Source of the DNA: Larkinella knui
GTDB taxonomy: Bacteria > Bacteroidota > Bacteroidia > Cytophagales > Spirosomataceae
Direction: 5' to 3'
Length of the DNA stretch: 64,000 nucleotides
NCBI RefSeq assembly: GCF_003858645.1
Contig: NZ_RQJP01000001.1
Coordinates: forward strand, 496,001 to 560,000
The first letter of the stretch is position 1; each line of letters starts with the position of its first letter. The notes under the pieces are model-generated. The model was not told the origin of the DNA, ran no database searches, and saw only the letters and a program-made list of their open reading frames with translations. The translations under genes and the position numbers were made by a program. Positions 16,684-26,106 of this stretch are shown here, one piece after another.

Positions 16684-18183
16684 TTAATCCCAGCGCAGGG
16701 AATCGGTGATATCGGAAGCCATCAGGCCAATTTGCCCCCGGTTCTGGGCAGCCCGATCGCCCGCGCGGCCATGTTCAAAAACGCCCAGTACGGCGGCTTC
16801 AACCGGATCATATCCCTGAGCAATTAAAGCCGTCAGAATTCCCGTCAAAACGTCACCGGTGCCGCCGGTACTCATCCCCGGATTCCCGGTCGAATTAAAA
16901 TGAGTGGTTCCATCGGGTGTAGCAATGGCCGTATGCGCTCCTTTCAGCACAACTACGAACCGGTTTCGCTGAGCAAAATCCCGCAGAATTCCCAGTTTAT
17001 CATAATCACTGGTCCAACGCCGGGTCAATCGCTCAAACTCTTTGGGGTGCGGTGTTAAAATACTGTTTTTGGGTATTTTGTCGATTAGATCCCGGTTTTT
17101 AGCAATCAGGTTGATGGCATCAGCGTCGATCACCATCGGTTTTTGGGCCTCGGAAAGGAGCTTGCGCAGCATCGCCAGCGTTTCGGGGGCCGTGCCGATG
17201 CCGGGTCCAACACCAATCGCCGAATAGGTGCTCAATTCCGGAGCTTCCAGATCAGGTTGCCCCGACAAAATGTGTAGATGGCCGTCGGGCTGACACATGG
17301 CTTCCGGCACGGTGGTTTGTAAAATTTCGTACCCGCAGCGGGGTACCTGTACGGTCAATAAACCGACACCGGATCGCAGACAGGCTCTGGAAGCGAGAAC
17401 GCCCGCGCCCATTTTTCCGTAACTACCGACCAGCAGAAGGGCGTGACCGAATGATCCTTTGTGGGAAAACCGGTTTCGCGGACGCAGCAAATGCCGTACT
17501 TCTTTTTCGGTAGTATAAAAATACGTGGTGGGCGTTCGTTCAATAAAAGCCCGGCTCAGTCCAATGTCGACCCAATGCCATTCGCCCACGTAGAGACCAA
17601 GCGTAGGCTGTAGAAAAGCCAGTTTGGGCAAATGAAACGTAACCGTGTAATCCGGCTGAATAATCGTAGAGTTGGGGCCGTTGGCGGTATCGGCAAAAAG
17701 GCCGCTGGCAATATCGACCGCAATCACTGTGGCCGGACTGTGGTTAATGGCGTCGATCACCGATTGGACAATGCCCTCCGTGGTTCGGGACAGGCCCAGG
17801 CCCAGGATCGCGTCGATGGCCACTTCCCGGTTGCGAATAACCGGAATATCGCGTTCATTCTCAATATAGGTAATGGACGAAATCAGCTTCAAACGGCGGT
17901 GGTTGTGCATAAAGTCCTCCGATTCGCGGGGCGCATACCGGACCACATACGTCTGAACCGAATATTCCAGTTGAGTCAACAGACGTGCAATCGCCAAACC
18001 ATCGCCCCCGTTATTTCCTAATCCGCAGAAAATCCGGACGGGCCGGCTTTTATCGAAACGGGCCGTATACCAGTCGGTAAACGCCTGAGCGGCCCTCTCC
18101 ATGAGATTGATGGGCGCAATGGGTTCATGTTCGATGGTGTATTGATCGAGGGTACGGGTTTGTTCAACACTCAGAATCTTCAT
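16684..18183 (-). CDS. nnr: Bifunctional NAD(P)H-hydrate epimerase / ADP-dependent dehydratase
   Basis: This 499-residue fusion protein repairs hydrated NADH and NADPH. The N-terminal YjeF_N/NnrE epimerase domain (about 1-215) shows [18 protein letters not shown] and [15 protein letters not shown] (the latter binding phosphate/substrate). The C-terminal NnrD dehydratase (about 235-499) shows [20 protein letters not shown] (in part), [11 protein letters not shown] and the [15 protein letters not shown] motif of the ATP-binding ribokinase-like fold. The length matches the usual bacterial fusion (about 500). It appears to be a single-gene transcript, divergent from rplS. Confidence 0.96.
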   Translation of the reverse strand: MKILSVEQTRTLDQYTIEHEPIAPINLMERAAQAFTDWYTARFDKSRPVRIFCGLGNNGGDGLAIARLLTQLEYSVQTYVVRYAPRESEDFMHNHRRLKLISSITYIENERDIPVIRNREVAIDAILGLGLSRTTEGIVQSVIDAINHSPATVIAVDIASGLFADTANGPNSTIIQPDYTVTFHLPKLAFLQPTLGLYVGEWHWVDIGLSRAFIERTPTTYFYTTEKEVRHLLRPRNRFSHKGSFGHALLLVGSYGKMGAGVLASRACLRSGVGLLTVQVPRCGYEILQTTVPEAMCQPDGHLHILSGQPDLEAPELSTYSAIGVGPGIGTAPETLAMLRKLLSEAQKPMVIDADAINLIAKNRDLIDKIPKNSILTPHPKEFERLTRRWTSDYDKLGILRDFAQRNRFVVVLKGAHTAIATPDGTTHFNSTGNPGMSTGGTGDVLTGILTALIAQGYDPVEAAVLGVFEHGRAGDRAAQNRGQIGLMASDITDSLRWD

Positions 18184-18311
18184 CCGATTTAGTAAAATGG
18201 CTGATCATGGTCTTCGATGGCGAATTAGCTAAAAACCCGCTAACCTTCCAACGGTTCGTTCGTCATTCAATTTATTTCAGGCCAACTATTTATAAAACGG
18301 AAACTTATGGC

Positions 18312-18319
18312 TATATTTG
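18312..18319 (+). promoter_or_regulatory. Candidate -7 box of the rplS promoter
   Basis: TATATTTG matches the Bacteroidota -7 consensus TAnnTTTG exactly and lies 44 bp before the rplS ATG. A T-rich TTTA lies about 20 bp upstream in place of a clear TTTG. Its position in the divergent nnr/rplS gap fits a promoter for the ribosomal gene. Confidence 0.5.
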
Positions 18320-18362
18320 CGGCTTATTAAGAAATTTCATACCCCCGAAGATATCTACGGTC

Positions 18363-18740
18363 ATGAGTGAATTGATTAAACTGGTCGAAGCTGAAAACGC
18401 AAGTCGCCGGACTAACTTCCCGGCCTTTCAATCAGGCGACACAGTGAATGTACACGTTAAAATCCGTGAAGGAAACAAAGAGCGGATTCAGGTTTATTCG
18501 GGTACGGTTATTCAACGCCGGAATCCGAACACCAATGGAGAGACGTTTACAGTACGCAAAATTTCAAATGGTGTCGGTGTAGAGCGGATTTTCCCGATTC
18601 TTTCACCGAATATCGACAAAGTTGAATTGGTTCGCATGGGCCGGGTTCGTCGCGCCCGTTTGTTCTACCTGCGTGGTCGTCAGGGCAAAGCCGCACGGAT
18701 CAAGGAGCGCAAGGTAAAAGTAACTCAGCCACAGGCGTAG
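18363..18740 (+). CDS. rplS: 50S ribosomal protein L19
   Basis: This 125-residue L19 sits at the 30S-50S interface. The family blocks are present: [47 protein letters not shown] and [25 protein letters not shown] (quoted in part). The ATG at 18363 gives the standard L19 N-terminus (MSELIKLVE). The frame open back to 18207 is not used. It is monocistronic here, with a TAnnTTTG promoter upstream and an intrinsic terminator downstream, instead of the common rpsP-rimM-trmD-rplS operon. Confidence 0.98.
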   Translation: MSELIKLVEAENASRRTNFPAFQSGDTVNVHVKIREGNKERIQVYSGTVIQRRNPNTNGETFTVRKISNGVGVERIFPILSPNIDKVELVRMGRVRRARLFYLRGRQGKAARIKERKVKVTQPQA

Positions 18741-18763
18741 TACTGCACTGCTCATCAGGAAGG

Positions 18764-18790
18764 AAGCTGCCCGTAAAGGCGGCTTTTTTT
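18764..18790 (+). terminator. Intrinsic terminator of rplS
   Basis: A hairpin (AAGCTGCC - CGTAAA - GGCGGCTT, one G-U pair) is followed directly by a T-run (through 18790), 23 bp past the rplS stop. This is a textbook Rho-independent terminator. Confidence 0.85.
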
Positions 18791-18883
18791 GTGCCCCAAA
18801 AAACAGGTAGAATTATAAGTTAAAAGTGGGCTAACGCAGGCTGAAAACAAGAATTTCAATCTTCTTTCAACTTTTGATTTTCA

Positions 18884-19672
18884 ATGATCGACTTCTTCAA
18901 ATACCAGGGAACCGGCAATGATTTTATCCTCATCGACGATCGCGACGAAACTTTCCCCGCATCGCAGGAACGCATTGCGCGGCTTTGCCACCGGCGGTTT
19001 GGGATTGGCGCCGATGGGTTGATTCTGCTCCGAAATCATTCGGAATACGATTTTCAGATGGTTTATTTCAATGCCGACGGTGCTGAAGGCAGCATGTGTG
19101 GAAATGGCGGACGGTGCATTGTCCGGTTTGCCCACGATTTGGGTTTGTTCGAAAAGGAAACCCGTTTCCTGGCCGTCGATGGGGAGCATTATGCCGTCGT
19201 GACGGAGGAGGAAGTGTCCCTGAAAATGAACGAAATTTCCGGTATCGACCATCAACCCGACTATTCCTTTCTGAATACAGGCTCACCCCATTATGTGAAA
19301 GTGGTGGAAGATGTCGAGTCGATGGATGTGGTGGCAGAAGGACGGCCGGTTCGGTACGATGATCGTTTTGCGCCCGGGGGCACCAATGCCAATTTTATTG
19401 AGCCGATTGGTAGTAACACGCTGTTTGTCAGAACGTATGAGCGGGGTGTTGAGGACGAAACCTATTCCTGTGGTACGGGTGTGACGGCCTCCGCGCTGGT
19501 GGCCCATCAGCAACTCGGAATGAACAGCCCGGTTCTCATCCAGACGATTGGTGGAAATTTACGCGTTTCTTTTGAGGTTACCGCCGATGGCAGTTTTAAC
19601 GATCTGTATCTGACCGGCCCTGCTGTTCGCGTATTCACAGGTTCTATACCGGATGAATTTCTTGCAGACTGA
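18884..19672 (+). CDS. dapF: Diaminopimelate epimerase
   Basis: This 262-residue enzyme interconverts LL- and meso-diaminopimelate for lysine and peptidoglycan synthesis. The two catalytic cysteines are in place: Cys72 in GSMCGNGGRC and Cys196 in TYSCGTGVTA. The opening FFKYQGTGNDFILIDD is also typical. It is a single gene whose stop lies 4 bp from the convergent rhodanese gene, so transcripts from both sides must overlap or end within coding sequence. Confidence 0.97.
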   Translation: MIDFFKYQGTGNDFILIDDRDETFPASQERIARLCHRRFGIGADGLILLRNHSEYDFQMVYFNADGAEGSMCGNGGRCIVRFAHDLGLFEKETRFLAVDGEHYAVVTEEEVSLKMNEISGIDHQPDYSFLNTGSPHYVKVVEDVESMDVVAEGRPVRYDDRFAPGGTNANFIEPIGSNTLFVRTYERGVEDETYSCGTGVTASALVAHQQLGMNSPVLIQTIGGNLRVSFEVTADGSFNDLYLTGPAVRVFTGSIPDEFLAD

Positions 19673-19676
19673 TTTC

Positions 19677-19985
19677 CTAGTCTTCGGAGCCCAGAATACC
19701 GCCTTTGAGGTGGTAAATCTGTTTTTCGGCCATTTCGGGATGTCGGCAAAAATCCTTAACGGCCACCCGGCTTCGAACGCCGTTGGTACAAACCACAATA
19801 ACATTGTCGTACGGTGCTAGATAATGCCGTTTGTTGCGAATTTCGGAAAGCGGAATATTCAGGCCGCCAATGTTGAATTCTTCAAATTCCCATTCGTCGC
19901 GCACATCGACGATGACGGTTTCCGGGGCCATCACCAGCGATTCCATTTCCTCGGTTGTAATGTCGGTATACGTTTTCGTGCTCAC
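19677..19985 (-). CDS. Single-domain rhodanese-like protein
   Basis: This small cytoplasmic rhodanese has about 102 residues. VIVDVRDEWEFEEFNIGGLNIP gives the conserved N-terminal Asp and Arg region (in part), and the active-site loop is VVCTNGVRSRVAV with the persulfide-forming Cys. The start is uncertain. I used GTG at 19985 (giving STKTYTDITTEEM), and a TTG at 19994 would add three residues. Such proteins transfer sulfane sulfur in many pathways, and the partner cannot be told from the neighbours dapF and sulfatase. Confidence 0.88.
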   Translation of the reverse strand: MSTKTYTDITTEEMESLVMAPETVIVDVRDEWEFEEFNIGGLNIPLSEIRNKRHYLAPYDNVIVVCTNGVRSRVAVKDFCRHPEMAEKQIYHLKGGILGSED

Positions 19986-20098
19986 AGGTAACAAGGCTGG
20001 TATAGACGGGCTGTGTTATCCGACTTCACTACACACGAAACGCGAAAAAGGCAAGCGGTGTTTACGTTTGTCCGGAAAATATTGACCCCGGAACCCAT

Positions 20099-21523
20099 TT
20101 ATTGTTCTACGGCCGACCAGTCGAAAAGCGGATGTTCGGCAACCTGTTTTGATTGCCGCAGGGCTTCGTATAATTCCTTTACCTGGTCCGGATTGCTTTG
20201 CGCCAGATTGATGCTTTCTCCCAGGTCAGTGGTCAGGTTGTACAACTCAAGCACTTCCGGCTTGTTTTTGGTTTTAAACCGGATCAACTTCCAGTTGTTG
20301 ACCAGAACAGCCTCTTTCAACTGGCCTTCGTTAAATTGCCAATAGAGCGGTTGACGGGCGGGCGGCAGGGTGTTGGTCAGAATAGTAACGGACGAAACAC
20401 CGTCGATGGCTTTGGGAACTGCCACAGTAGCGAGCTGACAGATGGTGGGCAGAACGTCCCAACTGGCCCAAATGGCCGAACTAACCTGGTTAGCCGGAAT
20501 CTTTCCCGGTGCTTTGACAATCATCGGAACCCGAATACCGCCTTCGTACAGATCCCGCTTGATGCCTTTCAAGGGACCGCTGCTGTTGAAAAACTCCGGG
20601 TCGGCACCGCCTTCTTTATGTGGCCCGTTATCACTGGTAAAAAAAACATAGGTGTTGTCGTCCAGCCCTAATTCCTTCAATAGCGCCCCTAAACGCCCCA
20701 TATCCTGATCCATTTTGGTGACCATCGCAGCAAAAGCCGCATGCGGTTTCAACTGGGTATGGTAGGTTCCGTTGGGTTGTCGGTAGAATGGTTTTTCGGG
20801 ATAGATGCTGCTTCCATCGGGCTTCAAAAATGGCTTCATATCCTTCTCCGGCAACAACAATTCTGCGTGAACCAGCGTGATGGGCAAATACAAAAAGAAG
20901 GGTTCGGCCTGATGGGAACGCACAAATGAGAAGGCTTTGTCCATGATCAGGTCGTGGGTATATTTTGTCGAGTCGAGCGGTACCTTCCGGAGTTGCCGGT
21001 TTTGCACTTCCCATACATGATCCGTAAAATAATGGTGTGCGTGCCGCTGATTCAGATAGCCATAAAAAGCGTCGAAGCCTTTCAGGTGCGGAGCGCCCGT
21101 CGTTTCTTCGGCTCCGAGGCCCCATTTGCCAAACATGCCCGTCGCATAACCGGCTTTTTGCAGTCGTTGAGCCAGCGTCGTATCCTGGTCCCGAAGGGGC
21201 ACCTCACCGCCCGGCGCATTGCCCCGAATGTAGGCATGGCCCATGTGCTTGCCCGTCATGAGTGCGCAGCGTGAAGGCGCGCAAACCGTGCTGCCCGCGT
21301 AAAAACGGGTAAAACGGGTTCCTTCACGAGCCAGTTGGTCGAGGTTGGGCGTCTTCACCGGACTCTCGGGGTTGTAACAACTCAGGTTGCCGTATCCCAG
21401 ATCGTCGGCCATGATATAAATAATGTTGGGCCGGTCGTTACGCCGTTTTACCGGAGCCTGCGCTAGTGACAGATTATGTATCAACCCAACAAGGGCAAGA
21501 AGAAAACAGGTCAGTTGTTTCAT
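20099..21523 (-). CDS. Secreted arylsulfatase-like sulfatase
   Basis: This 474-residue enzyme has an N-terminal signal peptide (about 1-22, ending SLAQA). The metal-binding DD pair lies in IMADDLGYG (Asp40, Asp41), and CAPSR contains Cys81, which maturation converts to formylglycine. The FFTSDNGPH block also fits the family. It should act in the periplasm or outside the cell on sulfated sugars or aryl sulfates. A longer frame starts at 21553, but the ATG at 21523 gives the proper signal peptide. No sulfatase-maturing enzyme, SusC/SusD pair or polysaccharide locus lies nearby, so it is an isolated gene and its substrate is unknown. Confidence 0.92.
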   Translation of the reverse strand: MKQLTCFLLALVGLIHNLSLAQAPVKRRNDRPNIIYIMADDLGYGNLSCYNPESPVKTPNLDQLAREGTRFTRFYAGSTVCAPSRCALMTGKHMGHAYIRGNAPGGEVPLRDQDTTLAQRLQKAGYATGMFGKWGLGAEETTGAPHLKGFDAFYGYLNQRHAHHYFTDHVWEVQNRQLRKVPLDSTKYTHDLIMDKAFSFVRSHQAEPFFLYLPITLVHAELLLPEKDMKPFLKPDGSSIYPEKPFYRQPNGTYHTQLKPHAAFAAMVTKMDQDMGRLGALLKELGLDDNTYVFFTSDNGPHKEGGADPEFFNSSGPLKGIKRDLYEGGIRVPMIVKAPGKIPANQVSSAIWASWDVLPTICQLATVAVPKAIDGVSSVTILTNTLPPARQPLYWQFNEGQLKEAVLVNNWKLIRFKTKNKPEVLELYNLTTDLGESINLAQSNPDQVKELYEALRQSKQVAEHPLFDWSAVEQ

Positions 21524-21926
21524 AAACAGTAGGGGAAGGGAGGAGCTACTCAAAAAGCGCTATGGATAGACAAAAAACAAAACTCATCGGGGATTACCAA
21601 ATCAAATTTTTACTGACCCCAATTTATGGACGAAACCGGCCAGTGGCTCTATTACCAGATTCCTTATAATTAAAAGGCTACCCTGTATTTGTTGGACAGG
21701 TTGCTCATGGACAGGTCAAAAGTGGCGGATGCGACATGAATGGGAAAAAAAGCAGACCGGGTTGCGGAAACAGCCGGAGGAAGGGTGGCAGAACCGCTGA
21801 TGAACCGTTTTGTAAAAGGATAGCCCGATTGTCTGCCAACTTGTCACATCGGTACGCTCTGGAACAGTTGTTGGTACCGTCTGGGCATCAGTTTATCGCG
21901 TCAATCATACTCTAATTTTTATTGTC
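21524..21926. other. 403-bp divergent gap between sulfatase and htpG
   Basis: This stretch contains no gene that I can support. It must hold the promoters of both flanking genes. I see an inverted pair tggcaga/tctgcca and an imperfect repeat tgccaacttgtca close to the htpG side, but no clear TAnnTTTG box. Heat-shock control of htpG would be expected from its function. Confidence 0.45.
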
Positions 21927-23756
21927 ATGAGCTCGACCATTCAGGAAAAAGGTCAAATTTCGATTCATACGGAAAACATCTTTCCGATTATTAAAAAATT
22001 TCTCTACTCAGACCACGAGATTTTTTTGCGGGAATTGGTTTCAAATGCCGTCGATGCATCCCAAAAGCTGAAAAAACTGTCAGGGTTTGGCGAATTCAAC
22101 GGTGAGCTGGGCGATTTAAAAGTAACCGTAACGCTCGATGAAGAAGCCAAAACCATCACGGTCAGCGACCGGGGCATCGGGATGACGGCCGAGGAAATTA
22201 AAAAGTACATCAACCAGATTGCGTTCTCGGGAGCTTCCGAGTTTCTGGAAAAGTACAAGGACAAGCTGGACGAAAAAGGGGCCATAATCGGTCATTTTGG
22301 CCTGGGCTTTTATTCTTCGTTCATGGTGGCCGATCATGTCGAAATCATTACGAAATCATTTCGGGAAGGTTCGGAAGCGGCCCGCTGGATTTGTGATGGC
22401 TCGACCGAGTTTGAAATTACCGAAGCCGAACGCGCTGAACACGGCACGGATGTGATTCTGCACATTGCCGCCGACTCGGAAGAATTTCTGGACAAAAACC
22501 GCCTTCAGTCCATTCTGGACAAATACGGGCGTTTTCTGCCGATTCCAATCGAATTTGACGGAACCGTCATCAATAATACTACCCCGATCTGGACCAAGTC
22601 GCCCTCTGAGCTGACGGATGAAGATTACCAGAACTTTTACAAGGAGCTCTATCCAATGTCGGAAGAACCCTTGTTCTGGATTCACCTGAACGTCGATTAC
22701 CCATTCAATCTGACGGGCGTCCTGTATTTTCCGAGGGTTAAGAACGATTTTCAGATCCGGCGCGAAAAAATCCAGTTGTATAGCCGTCAGGTTTTTATTA
22801 CAGATGAAGTAAAAGACATTGTTCCGGACTTCCTGATGATGTTGCACGGGGTGATTGATTCACCGGATATTCCATTGAACGTTTCGCGGAGTTTTCTTCA
22901 GGCAGACAGCAACGTCAAGAAAATCAATGGCTATATCACCCGCAAGGTCGCCGATAAGCTGGGCGAGCTCTTCCGCAACGACCGCGCCGGTTTTGAACAG
23001 AAGTTCGATGACATCGGCTTGTTTGTGAAATACGGTATTATCAGCGATGAGAAGTTCTATGAAAAAGCCAAAGATTTTTGTCTGGTAAAAAACGTCGACG
23101 GCAAATACTTTACTTTCGACGAGTTTAGCGCGGCCGTTAAAGAAAATCAAACCGACAAAAATGGTACGGTTGTCTGGTTGTATACGAACGATCTCCAGAA
23201 ACAGGACGGCTTTATTCAATCGGCCCGGAAGCGTGGCTATGAAGTGCTGTTGTTCGATACGGTTATCGACAGCCACTTCATCAATCAGTTGGAATACAAG
23301 CTCGAAAAAACCAGTCTGAAACGCGTCGATGCTGATACATTCGACAAGCTGATCGACAAAGGATTGAACAACGAAAGCGTTCTGTCGGAAGATGACAGGG
23401 CAAAATTAAAGACGTTGTTTGAAGAGGCACTGGAGAATAAAACCGGAACGGTTTCGGTAGAAGCCATGCCAACCGACGAACTGCCGGTCATCATTACCTT
23501 GCCTGAGTTTTTCCGTCGGATGAAAGACATGTCGGCTCTGAGTGGCGAGCGCAGCATGTTTGGTCCGATGCCGGACAGCTACAACATTGCGGTGAATGCC
23601 AACCACCCGCTGGCCGACCGGATTTTGAAGTTAAGCGATACGGACGAACAAAAGGTATTGGTGAAACAAAGCCTTGATCTGGCCAAATTGGCGCAGGGAA
23701 TGCTTTCCGGCGCTGATCTGACCGCGTTCATCCGCCGTACGGTCGACACCCTGTAA
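21927..23756 (+). CDS. htpG: Molecular chaperone HtpG (Hsp90)
   Basis: This 609-residue Hsp90 has the GHKL ATPase N-domain (IFLRELVSNAVDAS, DRGIGMTAEEI, FGLGFYSSFMVADHV), the middle domain with LPLNVSRSFLQ-type catalytic loop (here IPLNVSRSFLQAD) and a C-terminal dimerisation domain. It is a little shorter than E. coli HtpG (624). It is a cytosolic homodimer that remodels client proteins. The gene appears monocistronic and ends at a 30-bp-stem palindrome shared with the opposing operon. Confidence 0.98.
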   Translation: MSSTIQEKGQISIHTENIFPIIKKFLYSDHEIFLRELVSNAVDASQKLKKLSGFGEFNGELGDLKVTVTLDEEAKTITVSDRGIGMTAEEIKKYINQIAFSGASEFLEKYKDKLDEKGAIIGHFGLGFYSSFMVADHVEIITKSFREGSEAARWICDGSTEFEITEAERAEHGTDVILHIAADSEEFLDKNRLQSILDKYGRFLPIPIEFDGTVINNTTPIWTKSPSELTDEDYQNFYKELYPMSEEPLFWIHLNVDYPFNLTGVLYFPRVKNDFQIRREKIQLYSRQVFITDEVKDIVPDFLMMLHGVIDSPDIPLNVSRSFLQADSNVKKINGYITRKVADKLGELFRNDRAGFEQKFDDIGLFVKYGIISDEKFYEKAKDFCLVKNVDGKYFTFDEFSAAVKENQTDKNGTVVWLYTNDLQKQDGFIQSARKRGYEVLLFDTVIDSHFINQLEYKLEKTSLKRVDADTFDKLIDKGLNNESVLSEDDRAKLKTLFEEALENKTGTVSVEAMPTDELPVIITLPEFFRRMKDMSALSGERSMFGPMPDSYNIAVNANHPLADRILKLSDTDEQKVLVKQSLDLAKLAQGMLSGADLTAFIRRTVDTL

Positions 23757-23772
23757 CAGCGGTTTTTGGGAG

Positions 23773-23838
23773 TACGGTTTTTAGTTTATAGGGGTTACGT
23801 GTGTGAAGACACGTAACCCCTATAAACTAAAAACCGTA
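23773..23838. terminator. Perfect 30-bp stem palindrome between htpG and the HhH operon
   Basis: Arms 23773-23802 and 23809-23838 are perfectly complementary over 30 bp around a 6-nt loop (gtgaag). The structure fills the 84-bp space between the htpG stop (23756) and the convergent stop at 23841. The stem contains a tttttag / ctaaaaa segment but no external U-tract. It is a probable bidirectional terminator or 3'-end barrier with an unusually long stem. Confidence 0.7.
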
Positions 23839-23840
23839 AA

Positions 23841-24437
23841 CTATACTTGACTCGGTCGGCCATATTTGGCTTTATAGAGCTGTGTGGCCTGCCCAACCCA
23901 ATCTTCACGCTCAATTCGATCCGGAAAAAATTCGATAATATCGCTGACCTTTTCTACATCTTCGGTGGTAAAATTGGCTAATTGCCGAAAAGTGAAAATA
24001 CCGAGTGTATGTAATTTCCGCTCAAAGAAGGGCCCGACCCCCACAATTTCCTTCAGGTCGTCAGCATTACTCAGGGTTGCATAGCCAATTCGGTTAAAGT
24101 TCAATTCGGAAGCGCGTGAAGCGATTTTACGAAACACATTTTCTTCATCGGTTTCAGCCGTTGAGACGATGGTGTTTGTCGAAGCAACGGTTTTTGCATT
24201 TGTATATTCGGTCTTTTTGGTAGCCGGGGGCGCAGCCGCAACGGCAGCCGTTGCTTTTCGCTTGCGATGACATTCGGCTAATGCATTCTCCTGTTCGGCC
24301 AGGGCCACCCGCAGCCCGCTGATGCGGCTGTTGGTTATCAAGCGGGCGAGGAAATAACCCACCAGGGCCGCAATGGCCAACAAAATTAAAATTTCAGTAA
24401 TAGCAACTCCCCGGCTAAACGGATCTAAATTAAACAT
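23841..24437 (-). CDS. Membrane-anchored helix-hairpin-helix protein (copy 2)
   Basis: This 198-residue protein has an N-terminal TM (about 13-31, ITEILILLAIAALVGYFLA), a coiled-coil and Ala/Thr-rich linker (about 32-100), and a C-terminal domain with DLKEIVGVGPFFERKLHTLG, whose GVGP core is a helix-hairpin-helix-type motif. The segments FRQLANFTTEDVEKV and IIEFFPDRIEREDWVGQA follow. It is a tandem paralogue of the next gene upstream (34-bp gap). HhH domains usually bind DNA non-specifically or mediate protein contacts. The TM would place the domain at the inner face of the membrane if N-out. The function is unknown. Confidence 0.85.
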   Translation of the reverse strand: MFNLDPFSRGVAITEILILLAIAALVGYFLARLITNSRISGLRVALAEQENALAECHRKRKATAAVAAAPPATKKTEYTNAKTVASTNTIVSTAETDEENVFRKIASRASELNFNRIGYATLSNADDLKEIVGVGPFFERKLHTLGIFTFRQLANFTTEDVEKVSDIIEFFPDRIEREDWVGQATQLYKAKYGRPSQV

Positions 24438-24471
24438 GGTATTGTGGCTGTTTTAAGTCAAATAGTGGTTT

Positions 24472-24957
24472 CTAAACTCCATATTTTTGGTGGTATAGCT
24501 TTTTTGCCTGACCAATCCAGTCTTCGCGTTCGATGCGGTCGGGGAAGAACTCAATGATGTTCGCAATTTGTTCGGCATCTTCCGTCGTACAATTGGCTAA
24601 CTGACGAAAGGTATAGATGCGCAGACTGTGCAGTTTTTTTTCAAAAAAGGGACCTATGCCGTTGATTTCTTTGAGATCATCGGCTTTTTCGCGGGTGGCG
24701 AGTCCAATTCGGGTAAAATTCAATTCATTGGCCCGCGAAGAAATCCGTTGCAGAACAACATCTTCCTGCTGCGCCTGGCTAAAGCTTCTACAGTCTTCAA
24801 CCTGGCTTTTGGTTGCCTCGATCTGGCCTTCAAGCTGGCGGATGGTGGCCTGCCGGGCCATGTAGCCGATGATGAATCCTAGGATTCCACTTCCAATTAA
24901 CATAATCCAGTGTTGCATAACGGCGTCAGGCAACTGGTGGGGATTCATTTCAAACAT
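24472..24957 (-). CDS. Membrane-anchored helix-hairpin-helix protein (copy 1)
   Basis: This 161-residue paralogue of the downstream gene has one TM (about 17-34, WIMLIGSGILGFIIGYMA), a short coiled coil (about 36-60) and the same C-terminal module: LNFTRIGLATREKADDLKEI, GIGPFFEKKLHSL, YTFRQLANCTTEDAEQ, IIEFFPDRIEREDWIGQA. The linker is much shorter than in copy 2. It lies 32 bp after the OmpA-type gene and is probably cotranscribed. The two copies keep the C-terminal domain far better than the linker, so that domain is what selection holds. Confidence 0.85.
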   Translation of the reverse strand: MFEMNPHQLPDAVMQHWIMLIGSGILGFIIGYMARQATIRQLEGQIEATKSQVEDCRSFSQAQQEDVVLQRISSRANELNFTRIGLATREKADDLKEINGIGPFFEKKLHSLRIYTFRQLANCTTEDAEQIANIIEFFPDRIEREDWIGQAKKLYHQKYGV

Positions 24958-24989
24958 AATGATAGCAAGTTAGTAGGTGCTGGGAAAGG

Positions 24990-25925
24990 TTATTTTTTCA
25001 CAACGATAGCGGCCCGGCGGTTTGTCCGACGGCCTGCTTCACTTTCGTTGGATGCGATGGGCTGGGTTTCCCCTTTTCCTTCAACGACCACCTGATTAGC
25101 CGCTATTCCTTCGTTCACAAATTGCATTTTCACGGCGGCAGCTCGTTTCTTCGACAGAAGTAGGTTGAGCGCATCCGAGCCGACATTGTCCGAATGGCCG
25201 GTTACCACCAGTTTCTGATCAGGATGTTCTTTCAGGTAAGCCTTTGTTTTCTGGAGGAACTCATCGGTTTCTGCCGTTTTTATGTAGGCGGTTTTTCCGG
25301 TATTGAAATACAGAGCCATGGGTTCAAAAATGGATGCAAACTTCTCCGCCTTAGCCAGTTCTTCTTCCGCTACGGGCTTTTTTCCTTTGACAAGTACTTC
25401 ATCTAAAAAAGCAAATTGAACACCGCCATAGAGCGAATCTCCTGCGGGTGTGAACGACAGATCGGATCGCATGGCTCCCTCAAGCGTGAAGAGCGTATCC
25501 GGTAATTCAAGGGTTGACAAATACGCGCGGACGCTATTGGCCCGGGCTAATCCCAGATTGGCTTCAGTTGATGGATTTTGTTCGGTCGAATCATAGAAGC
25601 CCGTCAGTTGCAGCCGTTTACCAGGATTCGATTTCAAGTAAATCGCTAAAGTATCCAGAAGCGACTGAACCCCCGCCGGATTGACCTGCGCGCCCGACTT
25701 GGCAAAAGCCAGATGACCCGGTGAATTGAAGGCGGCAGTGGTACCATCGGCAAACTGTAGGCCGGGAACGGATAAGGAAGAAACTGGCGCTGAACCAGGA
25801 GCCCCGCCTGGAACGGATGCGGCACTGTCTGAACATAATTGTTTAATGCGGCAGACGTGCCAATAAGTTGAACCACCCATCCAGATAAGGAGCAGAACAA
25901 CCCAGAGCGTTTTATGAATAAGCAT
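24990..25925 (-). CDS. Envelope protein with two OmpA-like domains
   Basis: This 311-residue protein has an N-terminal hydrophobic anchor (about 7-21). Two peptidoglycan-binding-like OmpA domains follow. The first (about 70-165) is divergent, with SNPGKRLQLTGFYDSTEQN. The second (about 205-311) is canonical, with VTGHSDNVGSDALN, SKKRAAAVKMQFVNEGI and a final RRTNRRAAIVV. A single N-terminal TM suggests anchoring in the inner membrane with the domains in the periplasm. It heads a three-gene minus-strand unit with the two HhH membrane proteins. Confidence 0.88.
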   Translation of the reverse strand: MLIHKTLWVVLLLIWMGGSTYWHVCRIKQLCSDSAASVPGGAPGSAPVSSLSVPGLQFADGTTAAFNSPGHLAFAKSGAQVNPAGVQSLLDTLAIYLKSNPGKRLQLTGFYDSTEQNPSTEANLGLARANSVRAYLSTLELPDTLFTLEGAMRSDLSFTPAGDSLYGGVQFAFLDEVLVKGKKPVAEEELAKAEKFASIFEPMALYFNTGKTAYIKTAETDEFLQKTKAYLKEHPDQKLVVTGHSDNVGSDALNLLLSKKRAAAVKMQFVNEGIAANQVVVEGKGETQPIASNESEAGRRTNRRAAIVVKK

Positions 25926-26040
25926 GAAATAACGGTGGATTTGAAGTTTGCAATCTTCCTTTGAGACTCAAAGAGGCCGGAAAAGTCATGCAAAACCCAA
26001 ATTATTTTTTACTTAATGCCGTCATGATCACCACCAGACT

Positions 26041-26086
26041 CAAAAGAAAAACCGCGTCACAGCCTTTTAGGACTGCAACGCGGTTT
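26041..26086 (-). terminator. Terminator of rho
   Basis: On the minus strand a stem with 9 perfect outer base pairs (AAACCGCGT / ACGCGGTTT, arms 26049-26057 and 26078-26086) plus partial inner pairing is followed by TTTTTCTTTTG. It starts 21 bp beyond the rho stop. The features fit a Rho-independent terminator. Confidence 0.75.
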
Positions 26087-26106
26087 GAAAAACCGGTAGG
26101 CGAATC

